From Bog-532 sp963824545 (GTDB lineage: Bacteria; Actinomycetota; Actinomycetes; Streptosporangiales; Streptosporangiaceae), in NCBI GenBank assembly GCA_963824545.1, contig CAWGPP010000005.1, forward strand, positions 1 to 64,000: DNA of 64,000 nucleotides. Reading direction: 5' to 3'. Positions 35,960 through 47,764 of this stretch are shown here, one piece after another. The notes under the pieces were generated by a model. The model saw only the letters and a program-made list of their open reading frames with translations, had not been told where the DNA came from and did not search any database. Position 1 is the stretch's first letter. Each line of letters starts with the position of its first letter. The position numbers were made by a program, and so were the translations under genes.

Positions 35960-37196
35960 GGCCGGCCGGGTAGCGTTGCCCACGCGATGAATGCCACCCG
36001 TACCACTGTGCTGATCACCCTCACCGGCCATGACCGGCCTGGCGTCACCTCACGGCTGTTCGCCGCGCTGACCGGGCACGATCTCAGCGTGCTGGACATC
36101 GAGCAGGTCGTCATCCGCGGACGGCTCGTGCTGGGGGTCCTGTGCGCGTCCGCCAGCGCACCGGACCTGACCGCCATTCACCGGAAGGTCAGCGCGCTGG
36201 CCGCCGATCTGGGGCTCGACGCGGAGATCACCGCCGGCTCACCCGACACGCCGCGGCGGCGGGGACGGCTGCACGTCTCACTGCTCGGCAGTCCGCTGTC
36301 GCCCGGCGCCGTCGCCGCCATCGCCGGGCGCATCGCCGCGCACGGCGCCAACATCGACCGGATCACCCGGCTTGCGCAGCACCCGGTGACGTGCATCGAG
36401 ATGGACGTTTCCGGTGCCGAGCCGGCCACCCTGCGCTCCGAGCTGTCCCGCGAGGCGGCCCAGCAGCAGGTAGACGTGGCGGTCCAGCAGGGTGGCCTGC
36501 GGCGGCGGGCCATGCGGCTGATCGTCATGGACGTTGATTCGACGCTCATCCAGGACGAGGTCATCGACCTGCTCGCCGCGCGGGCCGGCTGCGCGGCGGA
36601 GGTGGCGAAGGTCACCGAGGCGACCATGCGGGGGGAGCTGGACTTCGCGGCGTCCCTGCGGGAACGGGTGGCGCTGCTGGCCGGGCTCGGTGAAGACGTG
36701 CTCAGCGACGTCCGGCACCAGCTGCGGCTGACGCCAGGCGCCCGGACCCTGATCAGGACGCTCAAGCGGCTCGGCTACCGGTGCGGGATCGTCAGCGGCG
36801 GTTTCACGCAGATCATCGACCCGCTGGCCGCCGAGCTGGGCATCGACTACGTGGCCGCGAACGTGCTGGACATCGCGGGCGGGAAGCTGACCGGCCAGCT
36901 GAGCGGGCCGGTCATCGACCGTCCCGGGAAGGCGGACGCGCTGCGGCGCTTCGCCGAGCGGGCCGGCGTGCCGCTGACCCAGGCCGTGGCGGTCGGTGAC
37001 GGCGCGAACGATTTGGACATGATCGCCGCCGCCGGGCTCGGTATCGCGTTCAACGCCAAGCCGGTTGTGCGGGACGCAGCGGATACCGCGCTCAGCCTCC
37101 CCTATCTGGACACGGTCCTGTACCTGCTGGGCCTGTCCAGCGATGAGGTGGAAGCCGGCGACGACCCCGAATCCGGGCCCGCCGGGTCCTTATCCA

Positions 37197-37231
37197 CCGG
37201 GGCGGGCCCACGATCCGCGGGCCCGCCCCGG
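37197..37231. terminator. 13-bp perfect inverted repeat in serB/hppA overlap
   Basis: Arms CCGGGGCGGGCCC (37197-37209) and GGGCCCGCCCCGG (37219-37231) enclose a 9-base loop. It is 18 bases beyond the hppA stop on the minus strand and inside the serB coding tail. With no T-run, it probably terminates hppA transcription and may also pause serB. The serB tail seems to have grown through it. Confidence 0.65.
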
Positions 37232-37248
37232 CTGGCGGCTGGATCCGG

Positions 37249-39690
<2,442 letters not shown>

Positions 39691-39997
39691 TTCGTGTCCT
39701 CCTTGACCCTCAAACCAGGCATCGTGCCGTCTCGGGACGGGGCCGTGCGTTGCTTCGGTGCACGGGCCCGGACCGGCGAACGCCCGGAGCGGCGGTCAGC
39801 CGCATCCGGCGCCAGGCAGGTGGCGCACGCACTGAGTAGTGCCACCAAGACAGTGGCGGGAGTCTACGCAGGCAGCACGGCAGTGGTAAAGACAGGGTCC
39901 TTCCTAACAAGTTCGAGACGTAACCGTAATAAAATTATGACCGGATCGATAGGGGAGCCCGGGTCCGTCCGGCCCAGTCAGTGCTGACGCCTGGCGG
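39691..39997. other. hppA leader and intergenic gap, no gene seen
   Basis: This 307-base gap contains the hppA ribosome-binding site (AAGGAGG on the minus strand). It also has an AT-rich stretch at about 39905-39945 (CGTAATAAAATTATGACC), which could be the hppA promoter. I see no small ORF with a credible ribosome site and no riboswitch core; the plus-strand frame through it is a shadow. Confidence 0.5.
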
Positions 39998-40486
39998 CTA
40001 CCCGGCCGCCGGGGCCGCAGGCCAGCTCATCCGCACGCTGAGCCCCGCTTCGGTGGACGAAACCTGCACGTCATCGGCTAGGCCCGAGATCACGGCCAAG
40101 CCGAACGCGGCCGGGAACGCCCCGTCCCGCTTTTCCGCGGGCACCGGGTGGAACGGGGCCGAGCCGCCGTTCGATGCGGACACGGCCGCGCTATCCATGA
40201 CCGCGGCAAATCCGGCCGCGTCTGGCCCGGCGTCCGGAGGCGCGGCGTCGCTGACCACGACCTCGAAACGTTCACCCAGGTCGGTGAGCTCGATCCGGAC
40301 GGGCTCGGCGGGGCAGTAGCGACGGTGGGCTTCCACCGCCCGCGAGCATGCTTCGCCGACAGCGAGCCGCACCTCATCCAGCAGTGCCTCGGCTACACCG
40401 CTCCGGCGGGCGACGGCGGTGGCAACCAGCCGCGCCGTGCGGACATGCGCGGGCAGCGGCGTGAACGTGACTTCAACGGTGGCCAT
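39998..40486 (-). CDS. Anti-sigma factor serine kinase (RsbW/SpoIIAB-like)
   Basis: A 162-residue GHKL ATPase-fold kinase. LAVGEACSRAVEAH is the N-box region with the catalytic Glu. FEVVVSDAAPPD and FGLAVISGLADDVQV are the G1/G2-type ATP-binding parts. It is expected to bind and inhibit a sigma factor until titrated by the adjacent STAS protein. It lies 25 bases after bldG on the same strand, matching the orf3 partner next to bldG in Streptomyces. The Asp of the ATP-binding motif is in an atypical context, so activity should not be assumed. Confidence 0.82.
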   Translation of the reverse strand: MATVEVTFTPLPAHVRTARLVATAVARRSGVAEALLDEVRLAVGEACSRAVEAHRRYCPAEPVRIELTDLGERFEVVVSDAAPPDAGPDAAGFAAVMDSAAVSASNGGSAPFHPVPAEKRDGAFPAAFGLAVISGLADDVQVSSTEAGLSVRMSWPAAPAAG

Positions 40487-40511
40487 CAGGGGGGAGTCAG
40501 CCGGCCGCGTG

Positions 40512-40880
40512 CTACTTCTCAGCTTTGCGGGCGGCGATGGCCTCGTCCACCGTGTCGTGGATGCCGAAGACCTTGGTCAGTCCCGTGATGCGGAAGATCT
40601 TGAGGATCCGCTCTTGCGTGCAGACGAGGTTGAGAGAACCGTCGTAGGCGCGTACGCGCTTAAGTCCCCCAACGAGGACCCCGAGACCTGTAGAGTCGAG
40701 AAACTCGACCCTCTCCATGTTCACGACCAGGTTGTAGTTGTTCTTATTGACCAGATCGATCAGGAGCTCACGGAGACGTGGTGCGGTGTATACGTCGATC
40801 TCGCCCTCAACATCGACGACCTCGATGCCGTCCTGTGTGTGGTGACCCAGCTTCAGTTCCACAAAATCCTCCAGCGCCAT
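40512..40880 (-). CDS. bldG: BldG-type STAS anti-sigma factor antagonist
   Basis: The 122-residue STAS protein has the conserved phosphoserine in NMERVEFLDSTGLGVLVGG (Ser63). It also has GEIDVYTAPRLRELL, RAYDGSLNLVCTQERILKIFRITGLTKVFGIH and a short tail. The motif run is almost identical to Streptomyces BldG. Unphosphorylated, it captures the anti-sigma kinase and frees the sigma factor; BldG is needed for aerial growth and antibiotics. The kinase gene follows 25 bases later, and a DEAD/DEAH helicase is divergent, as in Streptomyces. A promoter is expected in the 155-base gap to the helicase. Confidence 0.93.
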   Translation of the reverse strand: MALEDFVELKLGHHTQDGIEVVDVEGEIDVYTAPRLRELLIDLVNKNNYNLVVNMERVEFLDSTGLGVLVGGLKRVRAYDGSLNLVCTQERILKIFRITGLTKVFGIHDTVDEAIAARKAEK

Positions 40881-41035
40881 GCAGTCGTCGTCTCAGCGTC
40901 CCGCCCTTGCCGCGCGGTCTGGCGGACCCAGGACGCGGGACGATCCTCGGGGCATTCAACCACGCTCCGGTGTCATGTCTATACGAAATCCAGCTGCCCG
41001 GCACGTCGCGACGACAGATGAGACGCTGAAAAACC

Positions 41036-43654
41036 GTGGCTACCACCATCCCGCTGCCGAGTGAGCCAGCGCCTGAGCTGGGCCGGGGACGCGCGGGGAT
41101 ACGCCCGCTGCGGGCCGCACCCGGCGCGGACGAAGGCGAGCTGCCGCCGCCCGCGGGCCAGGTGATCCCGGCCTTCGGCATGCTCAGGGAAGGCGAGCGG
41201 ACCGGCCGGCTGATTCACCTCGAGCACATCGCGGGACGAACCGCCGTCCCGGCTCCCTGGCCGGACTGGGTCCCGGCCGAGGTGACCAAAGCTTTGGGCC
41301 GCCGCGGCGTCCGCGCACCGTGGTCCCATCAGGTCACCGCGGCCGATCACGCCCGCCACGGCCGCAACGTGATCATCTCGACCGGGACCGCCTCCGGGAA
41401 ATCGCTCGGGTATCTGCTGCCGGCCCTGACCGGGATACTCGAAGGCGGGACCGCGCTCTACATCGCGCCGACCAAGGCACTGGCCGCTGACCAGCTGGCC
41501 GCGGTCAGGGCACTGGGGCTGCCGGGTGTCCGGGCCGCCGCACTGGACGGTGACGCCAGTGCCGGCGAGCGGGCCTGGGCGCGCTCCCACGCCGACTACC
41601 TGCTCACCAATCCGGACATGCTTCACCACGTGCTGCTGCCCCAGCACCGCAGGTGGCCGGGGTTCTTCAGCCGCCTGCGGTACATCATCGTGGACGAGTG
41701 CCACGGCTACCGGGGCGTCTTCGGCTCGCACGTGGGGCACGTCCTGCGCCGGCTGCGGCGGGTGGCCGGGCACCACGCCCGCGACACTCATCCGGTCTTC
41801 ATCCTGGCCTCCGCGACGGCGGGCCAGCCCGGTGAGACCGCGCGCCGCCTGACCGGCCTGGCAGCCGAGGAAGTCACCGCGGACGGCTCGCCGCACGGGC
41901 CCGTGTCGTTCGCCCTGTGGGAGCCTCCGCTGACGCCGGCCCGTGGCGAGGCGGGCGCGCCGGTACGCCGGACGGCGACCGCGGAAGCCGCCGAACTGCT
42001 CGCGGGGCTGGTCCGCGAGGACGTCGCGACGCTGGCCTTCGTCCGGTCACGCCGGGGGGCCGAGGCCGTCGCCCTGCACGCCAAGCGCCTCCTCACCGAG
42101 CAGGGCGCCGGCGACCGCGCTGGCCGGGTCGCGGCGTACCGTTCGGGCTATCTGGCCGAGGACCGGCGGCGCGTCGAGGCGGCCCTGCGCGGCCGCCGGC
42201 TTACCGGCCTGGCCACCACGACCGCGCTGGAGCTGGGGGTCAACATCACCGGCCTGGACGCGGTGCTCATCGCCGGATGGCCGGGGACCCGGGCGTCCCT
42301 TTGGCAGCAGGCAGGCCGGGCCGGCCGGCGCGGCACCGGCGCCGTCGCGGTGCTGATCGCCAGGGACGACCCGCTTGATACCTACCTGGTGCACCACCCC
42401 GAGATCCTGCGGCATCCGGTCGAGGCCACCGTGCTCGACCCCGGGAACCCCTACGTCCTGGCCCCGCACCTGTGCGCGGCGGCGGCCGAGCTGCCGCTGA
42501 CCGAGGCAGACCTCGCGCTGTTCGGTCCCGGCGCCGCCGCGGTCGCCGAGGACCTGCGCCGCCGATCGCTGCTGCGCCGCAGGCCGTCCGGCTGGTACTG
42601 GACGCGCCGGGCCCATGCGGCCCGGATGACCAGCCTGCGCGGAACTGGCGCCGAGCCCGTCAAGATCGTGGAAGAGACGACCGGGCGGCTCGTCGGGACG
42701 GTGGACGAGCCGTCCGCCCACGTTCTCGCGCACGACGGCGCCACGTACCTGCATCAGGGAGACACGTACCTGGTCAGCAGGCTGGACCTGGCCGATGGGG
42801 TGGCGCTGGTGGGGCTGGGTGACCCGGGATACGTGACCTCAGCCCGCCAGGTGACCGACATCGAGATCATCGGCCGGCAGCGCCAGATGCAGTGGGGTGA
42901 CGCACAGGTGTGCTTCGGTGATGTCGAGGTCACCCGGCAGGTCATCTCGTACGTCCGGCGCCGGGCCGACAGTGGCCGCCCGCTGGGCGAGACACCGCTG
43001 GACCTGCCGCCGCGGACGCTGTGTACCCGCGCGATGTGGTGGACCGTCTCCGTAGCGCAGGCCGGGCGGCTGACCGCGGCCGGGGTGGATCTGCCCGGTG
43101 CCGCGCACGCGGCCGAGCATGCCTCCATCGGCCTGCTCCCGCTGTTCGCGACCTGCGACCGCTGGGACATCGGCGGCGTCTCCACCGACGTGCACCCCGC
43201 GACCGGCCGCCTGACGGTGTTCGTCTACGACGGGCACGAGGGAGGCGCTGGCTTCGCCGAACGCGGCTACGAGGCCGCCGCCGCCTGGCTCACGGCCACC
43301 CGGCAGGCGATCGAATCGTGCGAGTGCGAGGCCGGCTGCCCGTCCTGCATCCAGTCGCCGAAGTGCGGAAACGGCAACATGCCGCTGTCCAAGACCGGGG
43401 CCCTGGCCCTGCTGGGCACGCTGCTCACCGGCCGGGATCCCGGCCCGGATGGCAAAAGGGGGCGGCCCTCGCCGGGGGGGAGAGCGAGGGCCGCCGCACG
43501 GTCCGGCCCTGGGGGGGAGGAGCCGAACCGGCTTCAAGCAAAGCTTATCGCGAATCGGGTGTGCGGACACACCTCAGGACAAACGAAGGACATTCCGCGC
43601 CAATCAGCATTAGAACATAAGCGACGCGATCTGGATAGTACGGGCGCGGACTGA
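41036..43654 (+). CDS. DEAD/DEAH-box helicase with DUF1998 zinc-binding domain (MrfA-like)
   Basis: The 872-residue superfamily 2 helicase has Walker A STGTASGKSLGYLL, motif II VDECHGY, motif III LASATAG and motif VI WQQAGRAGRRG. The C-terminal DUF1998 module ends in the Cys cluster CECEAGCPSCIQSPKCGNGN, the MrfA/YprA signature. MrfA proteins act in DNA repair of crosslinks. GTG start. The frame continues about 70 residues past the family's usual end (after ALLGTLL), reading antisense through the 6C RNA, so those residues may be spurious or adventitious. It diverges from bldG. Confidence 0.9.
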   Translation: MATTIPLPSEPAPELGRGRAGIRPLRAAPGADEGELPPPAGQVIPAFGMLREGERTGRLIHLEHIAGRTAVPAPWPDWVPAEVTKALGRRGVRAPWSHQVTAADHARHGRNVIISTGTASGKSLGYLLPALTGILEGGTALYIAPTKALAADQLAAVRALGLPGVRAAALDGDASAGERAWARSHADYLLTNPDMLHHVLLPQHRRWPGFFSRLRYIIVDECHGYRGVFGSHVGHVLRRLRRVAGHHARDTHPVFILASATAGQPGETARRLTGLAAEEVTADGSPHGPVSFALWEPPLTPARGEAGAPVRRTATAEAAELLAGLVREDVATLAFVRSRRGAEAVALHAKRLLTEQGAGDRAGRVAAYRSGYLAEDRRRVEAALRGRRLTGLATTTALELGVNITGLDAVLIAGWPGTRASLWQQAGRAGRRGTGAVAVLIARDDPLDTYLVHHPEILRHPVEATVLDPGNPYVLAPHLCAAAAELPLTEADLALFGPGAAAVAEDLRRRSLLRRRPSGWYWTRRAHAARMTSLRGTGAEPVKIVEETTGRLVGTVDEPSAHVLAHDGATYLHQGDTYLVSRLDLADGVALVGLGDPGYVTSARQVTDIEIIGRQRQMQWGDAQVCFGDVEVTRQVISYVRRRADSGRPLGETPLDLPPRTLCTRAMWWTVSVAQAGRLTAAGVDLPGAAHAAEHASIGLLPLFATCDRWDIGGVSTDVHPATGRLTVFVYDGHEGGAGFAERGYEAAAAWLTATRQAIESCECEAGCPSCIQSPKCGNGNMPLSKTGALALLGTLLTGRDPGPDGKRGRPSPGGRARAAARSGPGGEEPNRLQAKLIANRVCGHTSGQTKDIPRQSALEHKRRDLDSTGAD
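43454..43536 (-). ncRNA. 6C RNA
   Basis: Two stem-loops with seven-C loops define the actinobacterial 6C family (B11 in mycobacteria). The 5' hairpin pairs CGGTTCGGC (43530-43522) with GCCGGACCG (43507-43499), one G-U pair, around CCTCCCCCCCAGG. The 3' hairpin pairs GGCGGCCCTCGC with GCGAGGGCCGCC (12 perfect bp; arms 43495-43484 and 43472-43461) around TCTCCCCCCCG. A CCCTTTTG terminator tail follows at about 43460-43453. The 5' end is estimated. It lies antisense to the helicase frame and divergent from the HAD gene, the same position as B11 relative to Rv3661. Confidence 0.9.
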
Positions 43655-43664
43655 TCTCTATAGC

Positions 43665-44396
43665 ATGGCTGGAGAGATGGCGAGAAGCGGCGCGGCATTC
43701 TTTGATCTCGACAAGACCCTCATCTCGAGATCGAGCACGCTGGCGTTCTCCTGGCCCTTCTACCGCCATGGCCTGATCTCCCGGATGGCCATGATCCGGG
43801 GCGCCTTTGCGCAGGCCGTGTTCCGGCGGGCCGGCGCAGATCACGAGCGGATGGAGCGTATTCGCAGCCAGGCGAGCCAGCTGTGCCAGGGCTGGCAGGC
43901 CGAGCGGGTCCGCGAGATCGTCAGCCGGCACCTGGACGAGATCATCGTCCCGCATCTGTACGCAGAGGCGAGGGCACTTGTGTCCGGGCATCATGAGGCG
44001 GGCCGAGACGTCATCGTCGTCAGCGCGTCCGGCCACGAGGTCGTCGACCCGATCGCCGCGCTGCTCGGCGCGGACACGGTGATCGCGACGACAATGGTCA
44101 TCGCGGACGGCCGGTACACCGGCGACGTCGCCTTCTACGCCTACGGCGAGGCGAAGGCCGCGAGGATGCGCGAGCTGGCCGCGCAGCGTGGATACCAGCT
44201 GGCCGATTGCTACGCCTACAGCGACTCGATCACCGACCTGCCGATGCTGGAGGCCGTGGGTCACCCGACCGCGGTCAATCCTGACCGGGCACTCCGGCAG
44301 CTGGCGGTCGCCCGCGACTGGCCAATCCTGTCCTTTGCGGCGCCCCACGCCGGCGCAGGCCGCGCCGCTGATTCCCGATCGGGCCCCATTCGCTAA
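43665..44396 (+). CDS. HAD-IB family hydrolase (Rv3661-like)
   Basis: The 243-residue HAD protein has nucleophile FFDLDKTLI (Asp14, Asp16), motif II VIVVSASGHEV and motif III YAYSDSITDLPMLEAVG. The small helical cap is HAD-IB type, between SerB and CicA. Substrate unknown; a phosphomonoester is expected. In M. tuberculosis the equivalent is Rv3661, flanked by the 6C and Ms1 RNAs. Here the 6C RNA diverges upstream and an Ms1-like RNA follows. Start ATG 43665; an ATG at 43677 with GGAGAG directly before it is a second choice. Confidence 0.88.
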   Translation: MAGEMARSGAAFFDLDKTLISRSSTLAFSWPFYRHGLISRMAMIRGAFAQAVFRRAGADHERMERIRSQASQLCQGWQAERVREIVSRHLDEIIVPHLYAEARALVSGHHEAGRDVIVVSASGHEVVDPIAALLGADTVIATTMVIADGRYTGDVAFYAYGEAKAARMRELAAQRGYQLADCYAYSDSITDLPMLEAVGHPTAVNPDRALRQLAVARDWPILSFAAPHAGAGRAADSRSGPIR

Positions 44397-44429
44397 ACCA
44401 CCAGTTCACGGCATGCGACGGTGCTTACT

Positions 44430-44705
44430 GATCGATGTCACGAATTGATTACGCCAAGGCCTTTCCAAGTCCCGGCATTCGTCGTAGAAAGGAGTCACGG
44501 ACACCGAAACGTCCGGGCACGACAGCCGGGAACCCACGCGGGACCAGCCACGAGAGGCTTGCCGGCCAGGAACGCCTTAGACGTTCTAGCGCCCATACCG
44601 GCGCGGGCGGAGGCAACGGCCTGGCAGGCGAGCATAAGGCGCGCGCCTGGTACCCCAGCAGACAGTGCATTGCGACGGCGCCCCTTCCGGGGGCGCCGTT
44701 CGCAT
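44430..44705 (+). ncRNA. Probable Ms1-type 6S-like RNA
   Basis: The region after the Rv3661-like gene is non-coding and richly folded. Examples are GAACG(CCTTAGA)CGTTC and GCCAGG with CCTGGC, surrounded by GGGACCAG with CTGGTACCC. This gives a long rod that ends in a 10-bp terminator hairpin. In mycobacteria the RNAP-binding Ms1 RNA lies exactly here, downstream of Rv3661; its Streptomyces homologue is scr3559. The 5' end is estimated and primary-sequence identity to Ms1 was not verified. The competing ORFs show no codon bias or homology I can recognise. Confidence 0.5.
44675..44699 (+). terminator. Strong terminator hairpin of the Ms1-like RNA
   Basis: A perfect 10-bp stem ACGGCGCCCC/GGGGCGCCGT with loop TTCCG and a short TTCGC tail. 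It fits a rho-independent, U-poor actinobacterial terminator. Confidence 0.75.
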
Positions 44706-45063
44706 GCCGGGCGGCATGATCGTCACGGCCTGCTGTCACCTCGGTGCGCACCGCGCAAGACACGCCTGTCCGTGCCCTAGCTGCACCTATACCAACGGAC
44801 GGGGTACGATCCCGCTCTTGCGCCAAACGGGCGATAGCGCTGAACTGGTGACGGACACACGATACCGATGAGGCGGAAGAGTGCCACGCGTGCTACTTGG
44901 CAGCAGGCGCAAACTGCGTCTGGCGGGATGAGGGGGCCTATTCCATCGCATCGGTAAATAATGCGCCCCGGCGAGAAATTATCTCAAATACCGCAAAAGC
45001 CGCGAATCGGTGGCCGGTAAAACAGCTCGCCCTCACACAGTTCGCGTAAGAACGGAGTCAGCG
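44706..45063. other. acs upstream region, no gene seen
   Basis: About 360 bases of mixed composition. An AT-rich stretch at about 44955-44995 (GGTAAATAATGCG, GAGAAATTATCTC with GAGA/TCTC arms) could hold the acs promoter or operator. No credible ORF with a ribosome site is seen. Confidence 0.45.
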
Positions 45064-47022
45064 TTGACCAAAGAGACTCTTTCCAACCTGCTGCAGGAAT
45101 CGCGCCGATTTGATCCGCCACCCGAACTGGCCGCCGACGCGAACGTGACGGCCGACGTGTATAAGGAGGCCGCTGCCGACCGCCTCGCCTTCTGGGCGGA
45201 CAAGGCCAGGCGGCTCGACTGGGAACGGCCCTGGGATCAGGTCCTGGACTGGTCGCGTGCCCCGTTCGCCAAGTGGTTCACCGGCGGCACTATCAACGCC
45301 TCGGTCAACTGCGTGGACCGGCATGTGGCTGCGGGGCTCGGCGACCGGGTGGCCTATTACTTTGAAGGCGAGCCGGGTGACGAGCGGGTCATCACCTACG
45401 CCGACCTGAAGGACGAGGTCTGCCGGGCCGCCAACGCGCTCACCGAGTTGGGCGTGCGCAAGGGCGATCGTGTGGCGATCTACATGCCGATGATCCCGGA
45501 GACCGTGATCGCCATGCTCGCGTGCGCCCGGCTGGGCGCCCCGCACATGGTGGTCTTCGGCGGATTCTCCGCCGACGCGCTCAGCTCCCGGATTCTCGAC
45601 TGCGACGCGCACGTGGTGATCACCGCCGATGGGGGGTACCGGCGCGGCAGCGCCACGGCGCTCAAGCCGGCGGTGGATGAGGCTCTCAAGGACTGCCCCG
45701 ACGTCAGGTCCGTGCTCGTGGTCCGGCGTACCGGCCAGGACATCGACTGGACCGAGAGCCGCGACGTGTGGTGGGACGACGTGGTGGCCCGGCAGTCCGC
45801 CGAGCACACGCCGGAGGCGCACGATGCGGAGCATCCGCTGTACGTGATGTACACCTCGGGTACGACGGCCAAGCCCAAGGGCATCCTGCACACGACCGGC
45901 GGTTACCTGACCCAGGTCTCGTTCACGCACTGGGAGGTCTTCGACATCAAGCCGGAGACCGACGTGTTCTGGACGGCCGCCGATATCGGCTGGGTCACCG
46001 GCCACTCCTACATCGTCTACGGCCCGCTCTCCAACGGCGCGACCTCGATCATGTACGAGGGGACGCCGGACACGCCGAACCGCGGCCGCTGGTGGGAGAT
46101 CGTCAGCAAGTACAAGGTCTCGATTCTCTATTGCGCCCCCACCGCCATCCGTACCTTCATGAAGTGGGGCGAGGACATCCCCGCCAAATACGACCTGTCC
46201 AGCCTGCGGTTGCTGGGCTCGGTGGGCGAGCCCATCAACCCGGAGGCCTACGTCTGGTACCGCCAGAACATCGGCGGGGGCCGCTGCCCGGTCGTCGACA
46301 CCTGGTGGCAGACCGAAACCGGCGCGCTGATGATCAGCCCGCTGCCGGGGGTGACGTCCGGCAAACCAGGCGCGGCGATGCGGGCGCTGCCCGGGATCAC
46401 CGTGGACGTCGTGGACGATAACGGGACTACCGTCCCGGACGGCGGGGGCGGGTTCCTCGTCATCAAGGAGCCGTGGCCGTCAATGCTCCGCACCATCTGG
46501 GGCGACGATGAGCGGTACGTCAAGACGTACTGGTCACGGTTCGAGGGCATGTACTTCGCCGGTGACGGGGCGAAGAAGGACGCGGACGGCGATCTGTGGC
46601 TGCTGGGCCGCGTGGACGACGTCATGCTCGTGTCCGGCCACAACATCTCCACCACGGAGGTTGAGTCCGCGCTCGTCTCGCACCCGCGGGTCGCCGAGGC
46701 CGCCGTCGTCGGGGCCAGCGACCCGGTCACCGGGCAGGGCATCGTGGCGTTCGCCATCCTGCGCGGGGACGGCGGGCAGGACGGTGACGACTTGGCCACC
46801 GAGCTGCGCAACCATGTGGCGCAGGTCCTCGGGCCGATCTGCCGCCCACGGCAGATCCTCGTGGTCGCGGAGCTGCCCAAGACCCGGTCGGGCAAGATCA
46901 TGCGGCGGCTGCTGCGCGACGTGGCCGAGCACCGGTCGCTCGGTGACGTGACCACGCTGACGGACAGCTCGATCATGGAACTGATCTCCGAGCAGCTGCC
47001 GACGGCGAAGGCCGACGACTGA
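45064..47022 (+). CDS. acs: Acetyl-CoA synthetase (AMP-forming)
   Basis: Makes acetyl-CoA from acetate, ATP and CoA. From the TTG at 45064 (ACGGAG six bases upstream) the protein is 652 residues and begins LTKETLSNLLQESRRF, the family's normal N-terminus. It carries the adenylate-forming signature YTSGTTAKPKGILHTTGGYL, DTWWQTETG, GYxF-type FEGMYFAGD, and the acetylatable lysine motif KTRSGKIMRRLLRD near the C-terminus. An earlier in-frame GTG at 45010 is less likely. A double terminator follows. In M. tuberculosis acs (Rv3667) also sits between Rv3661 and ephE. Confidence 0.96.
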   Translation: MTKETLSNLLQESRRFDPPPELAADANVTADVYKEAAADRLAFWADKARRLDWERPWDQVLDWSRAPFAKWFTGGTINASVNCVDRHVAAGLGDRVAYYFEGEPGDERVITYADLKDEVCRAANALTELGVRKGDRVAIYMPMIPETVIAMLACARLGAPHMVVFGGFSADALSSRILDCDAHVVITADGGYRRGSATALKPAVDEALKDCPDVRSVLVVRRTGQDIDWTESRDVWWDDVVARQSAEHTPEAHDAEHPLYVMYTSGTTAKPKGILHTTGGYLTQVSFTHWEVFDIKPETDVFWTAADIGWVTGHSYIVYGPLSNGATSIMYEGTPDTPNRGRWWEIVSKYKVSILYCAPTAIRTFMKWGEDIPAKYDLSSLRLLGSVGEPINPEAYVWYRQNIGGGRCPVVDTWWQTETGALMISPLPGVTSGKPGAAMRALPGITVDVVDDNGTTVPDGGGGFLVIKEPWPSMLRTIWGDDERYVKTYWSRFEGMYFAGDGAKKDADGDLWLLGRVDDVMLVSGHNISTTEVESALVSHPRVAEAAVVGASDPVTGQGIVAFAILRGDGGQDGDDLATELRNHVAQVLGPICRPRQILVVAELPKTRSGKIMRRLLRDVAEHRSLGDVTTLTDSSIMELISEQLPTAKADD

Positions 47023-47039
47023 ACCAGCGCGCTGCTGCC

Positions 47040-47118
47040 GCGCCCGCGGCGTGGCCCACCGGCCGCGCCGCGGGCGCACATTATGCCCGGCGGACGTCAC
47101 CCGGCATAATGATCTTTT
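47040..47118 (+). terminator. Double terminator after acs
   Basis: The first hairpin has perfect 12-bp arms GCGCCCGCGGCG (47040-47051) and CGCCGCGGGCGC (47066-47077). The second has perfect 8-bp arms ATTATGCC (47080-47087) and GGCATAAT (47103-47110), then GATCTTTT, a T-run. Both lie within 100 bases after the acs stop. Confidence 0.8.
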
Positions 47119-47313
47119 GCGGCGCGTACCTCACCGGCGATGGACGTCGCGGGCGCTAGCCTTGAACCCGGCGGGTGCCGGCGGGAACGGCGCCGGGCCA
47201 GCCCGGCGCCAGCTGCCGCGCTGCGGTCCCGTGGTGCAAGCCGCCGGGACGGACGCGACACCCATCCCGCGCGACGAGCGGACAGATGCGAGCGCACGAT
47301 GGGAGAAGAATCG

Positions 47314-47754
47314 ATGGCGCAAACCGAAACGCCGCGGCCCGCGGGCAGCGACCAGTCACTGGGCGAGCTCGTGGCCCAGGCAACGAAGGACGTCTCGCAG
47401 CTGTTCCGGGGGGAGCTGAACCTGGCCAAGGCCGAGCTGCGCATTGATGTGCGCCGGATCGGGCTGGCCGTGGCCCTGCTCGGCATGGCCGCTTTCATCG
47501 GCTGCCTGATGCTCGTCCTGCTCTGCTTCGCCTTCGCCTACGGCCTGCAAGCGCTCGGCATCTGGGACTGGGCCTCGTTTCTCATCGTCGCCGGTGTCTG
47601 CCTGGTGGTGATCGCCCTGGCCGCGCTGATCGCGGTGCTGCGGGTGCGCGGGGTGACCGGCCTGCGCGCCACCAGGACCAGCGTGCAGGACACGATCACG
47701 ATCCTGCGCGGCGGCGACCGGCGCCCGGAAATCGCCGGCCCGGCCCAGCAGTGA
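47314..47754 (+). CDS. Phage-holin-family (DUF1469-type) membrane protein
   Basis: A 146-residue membrane protein. Its N-terminal amphipathic helix (SLGELVAQATKDVSQLFRGELNLAKAELRID) is followed by two hydrophobic segments (about 57-82 and 92-115) and a basic tail (RATRTSVQDTITILRGGD). This is the actinobacterial phage-holin-like superfamily III/DUF1469 pattern. Despite the name these are chromosomal membrane proteins of unknown role. The ATG at 47314 has GGGAGAAG upstream. It is followed 10 bases later by ephE, in the same order as Rv3669-Rv3670, so an operon is likely. Confidence 0.82.
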   Translation: MAQTETPRPAGSDQSLGELVAQATKDVSQLFRGELNLAKAELRIDVRRIGLAVALLGMAAFIGCLMLVLLCFAFAYGLQALGIWDWASFLIVAGVCLVVIALAALIAVLRVRGVTGLRATRTSVQDTITILRGGDRRPEIAGPAQQ

Positions 47755-47764
47755 GCGCACCTCG

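Noticed and set aside
44449..44826. Minus-strand ORF in the Ms1-like region, and two plus-strand ORFs there
   Set aside because: No ribosome sites or homology; RNA structure and synteny fit a non-coding RNA better.
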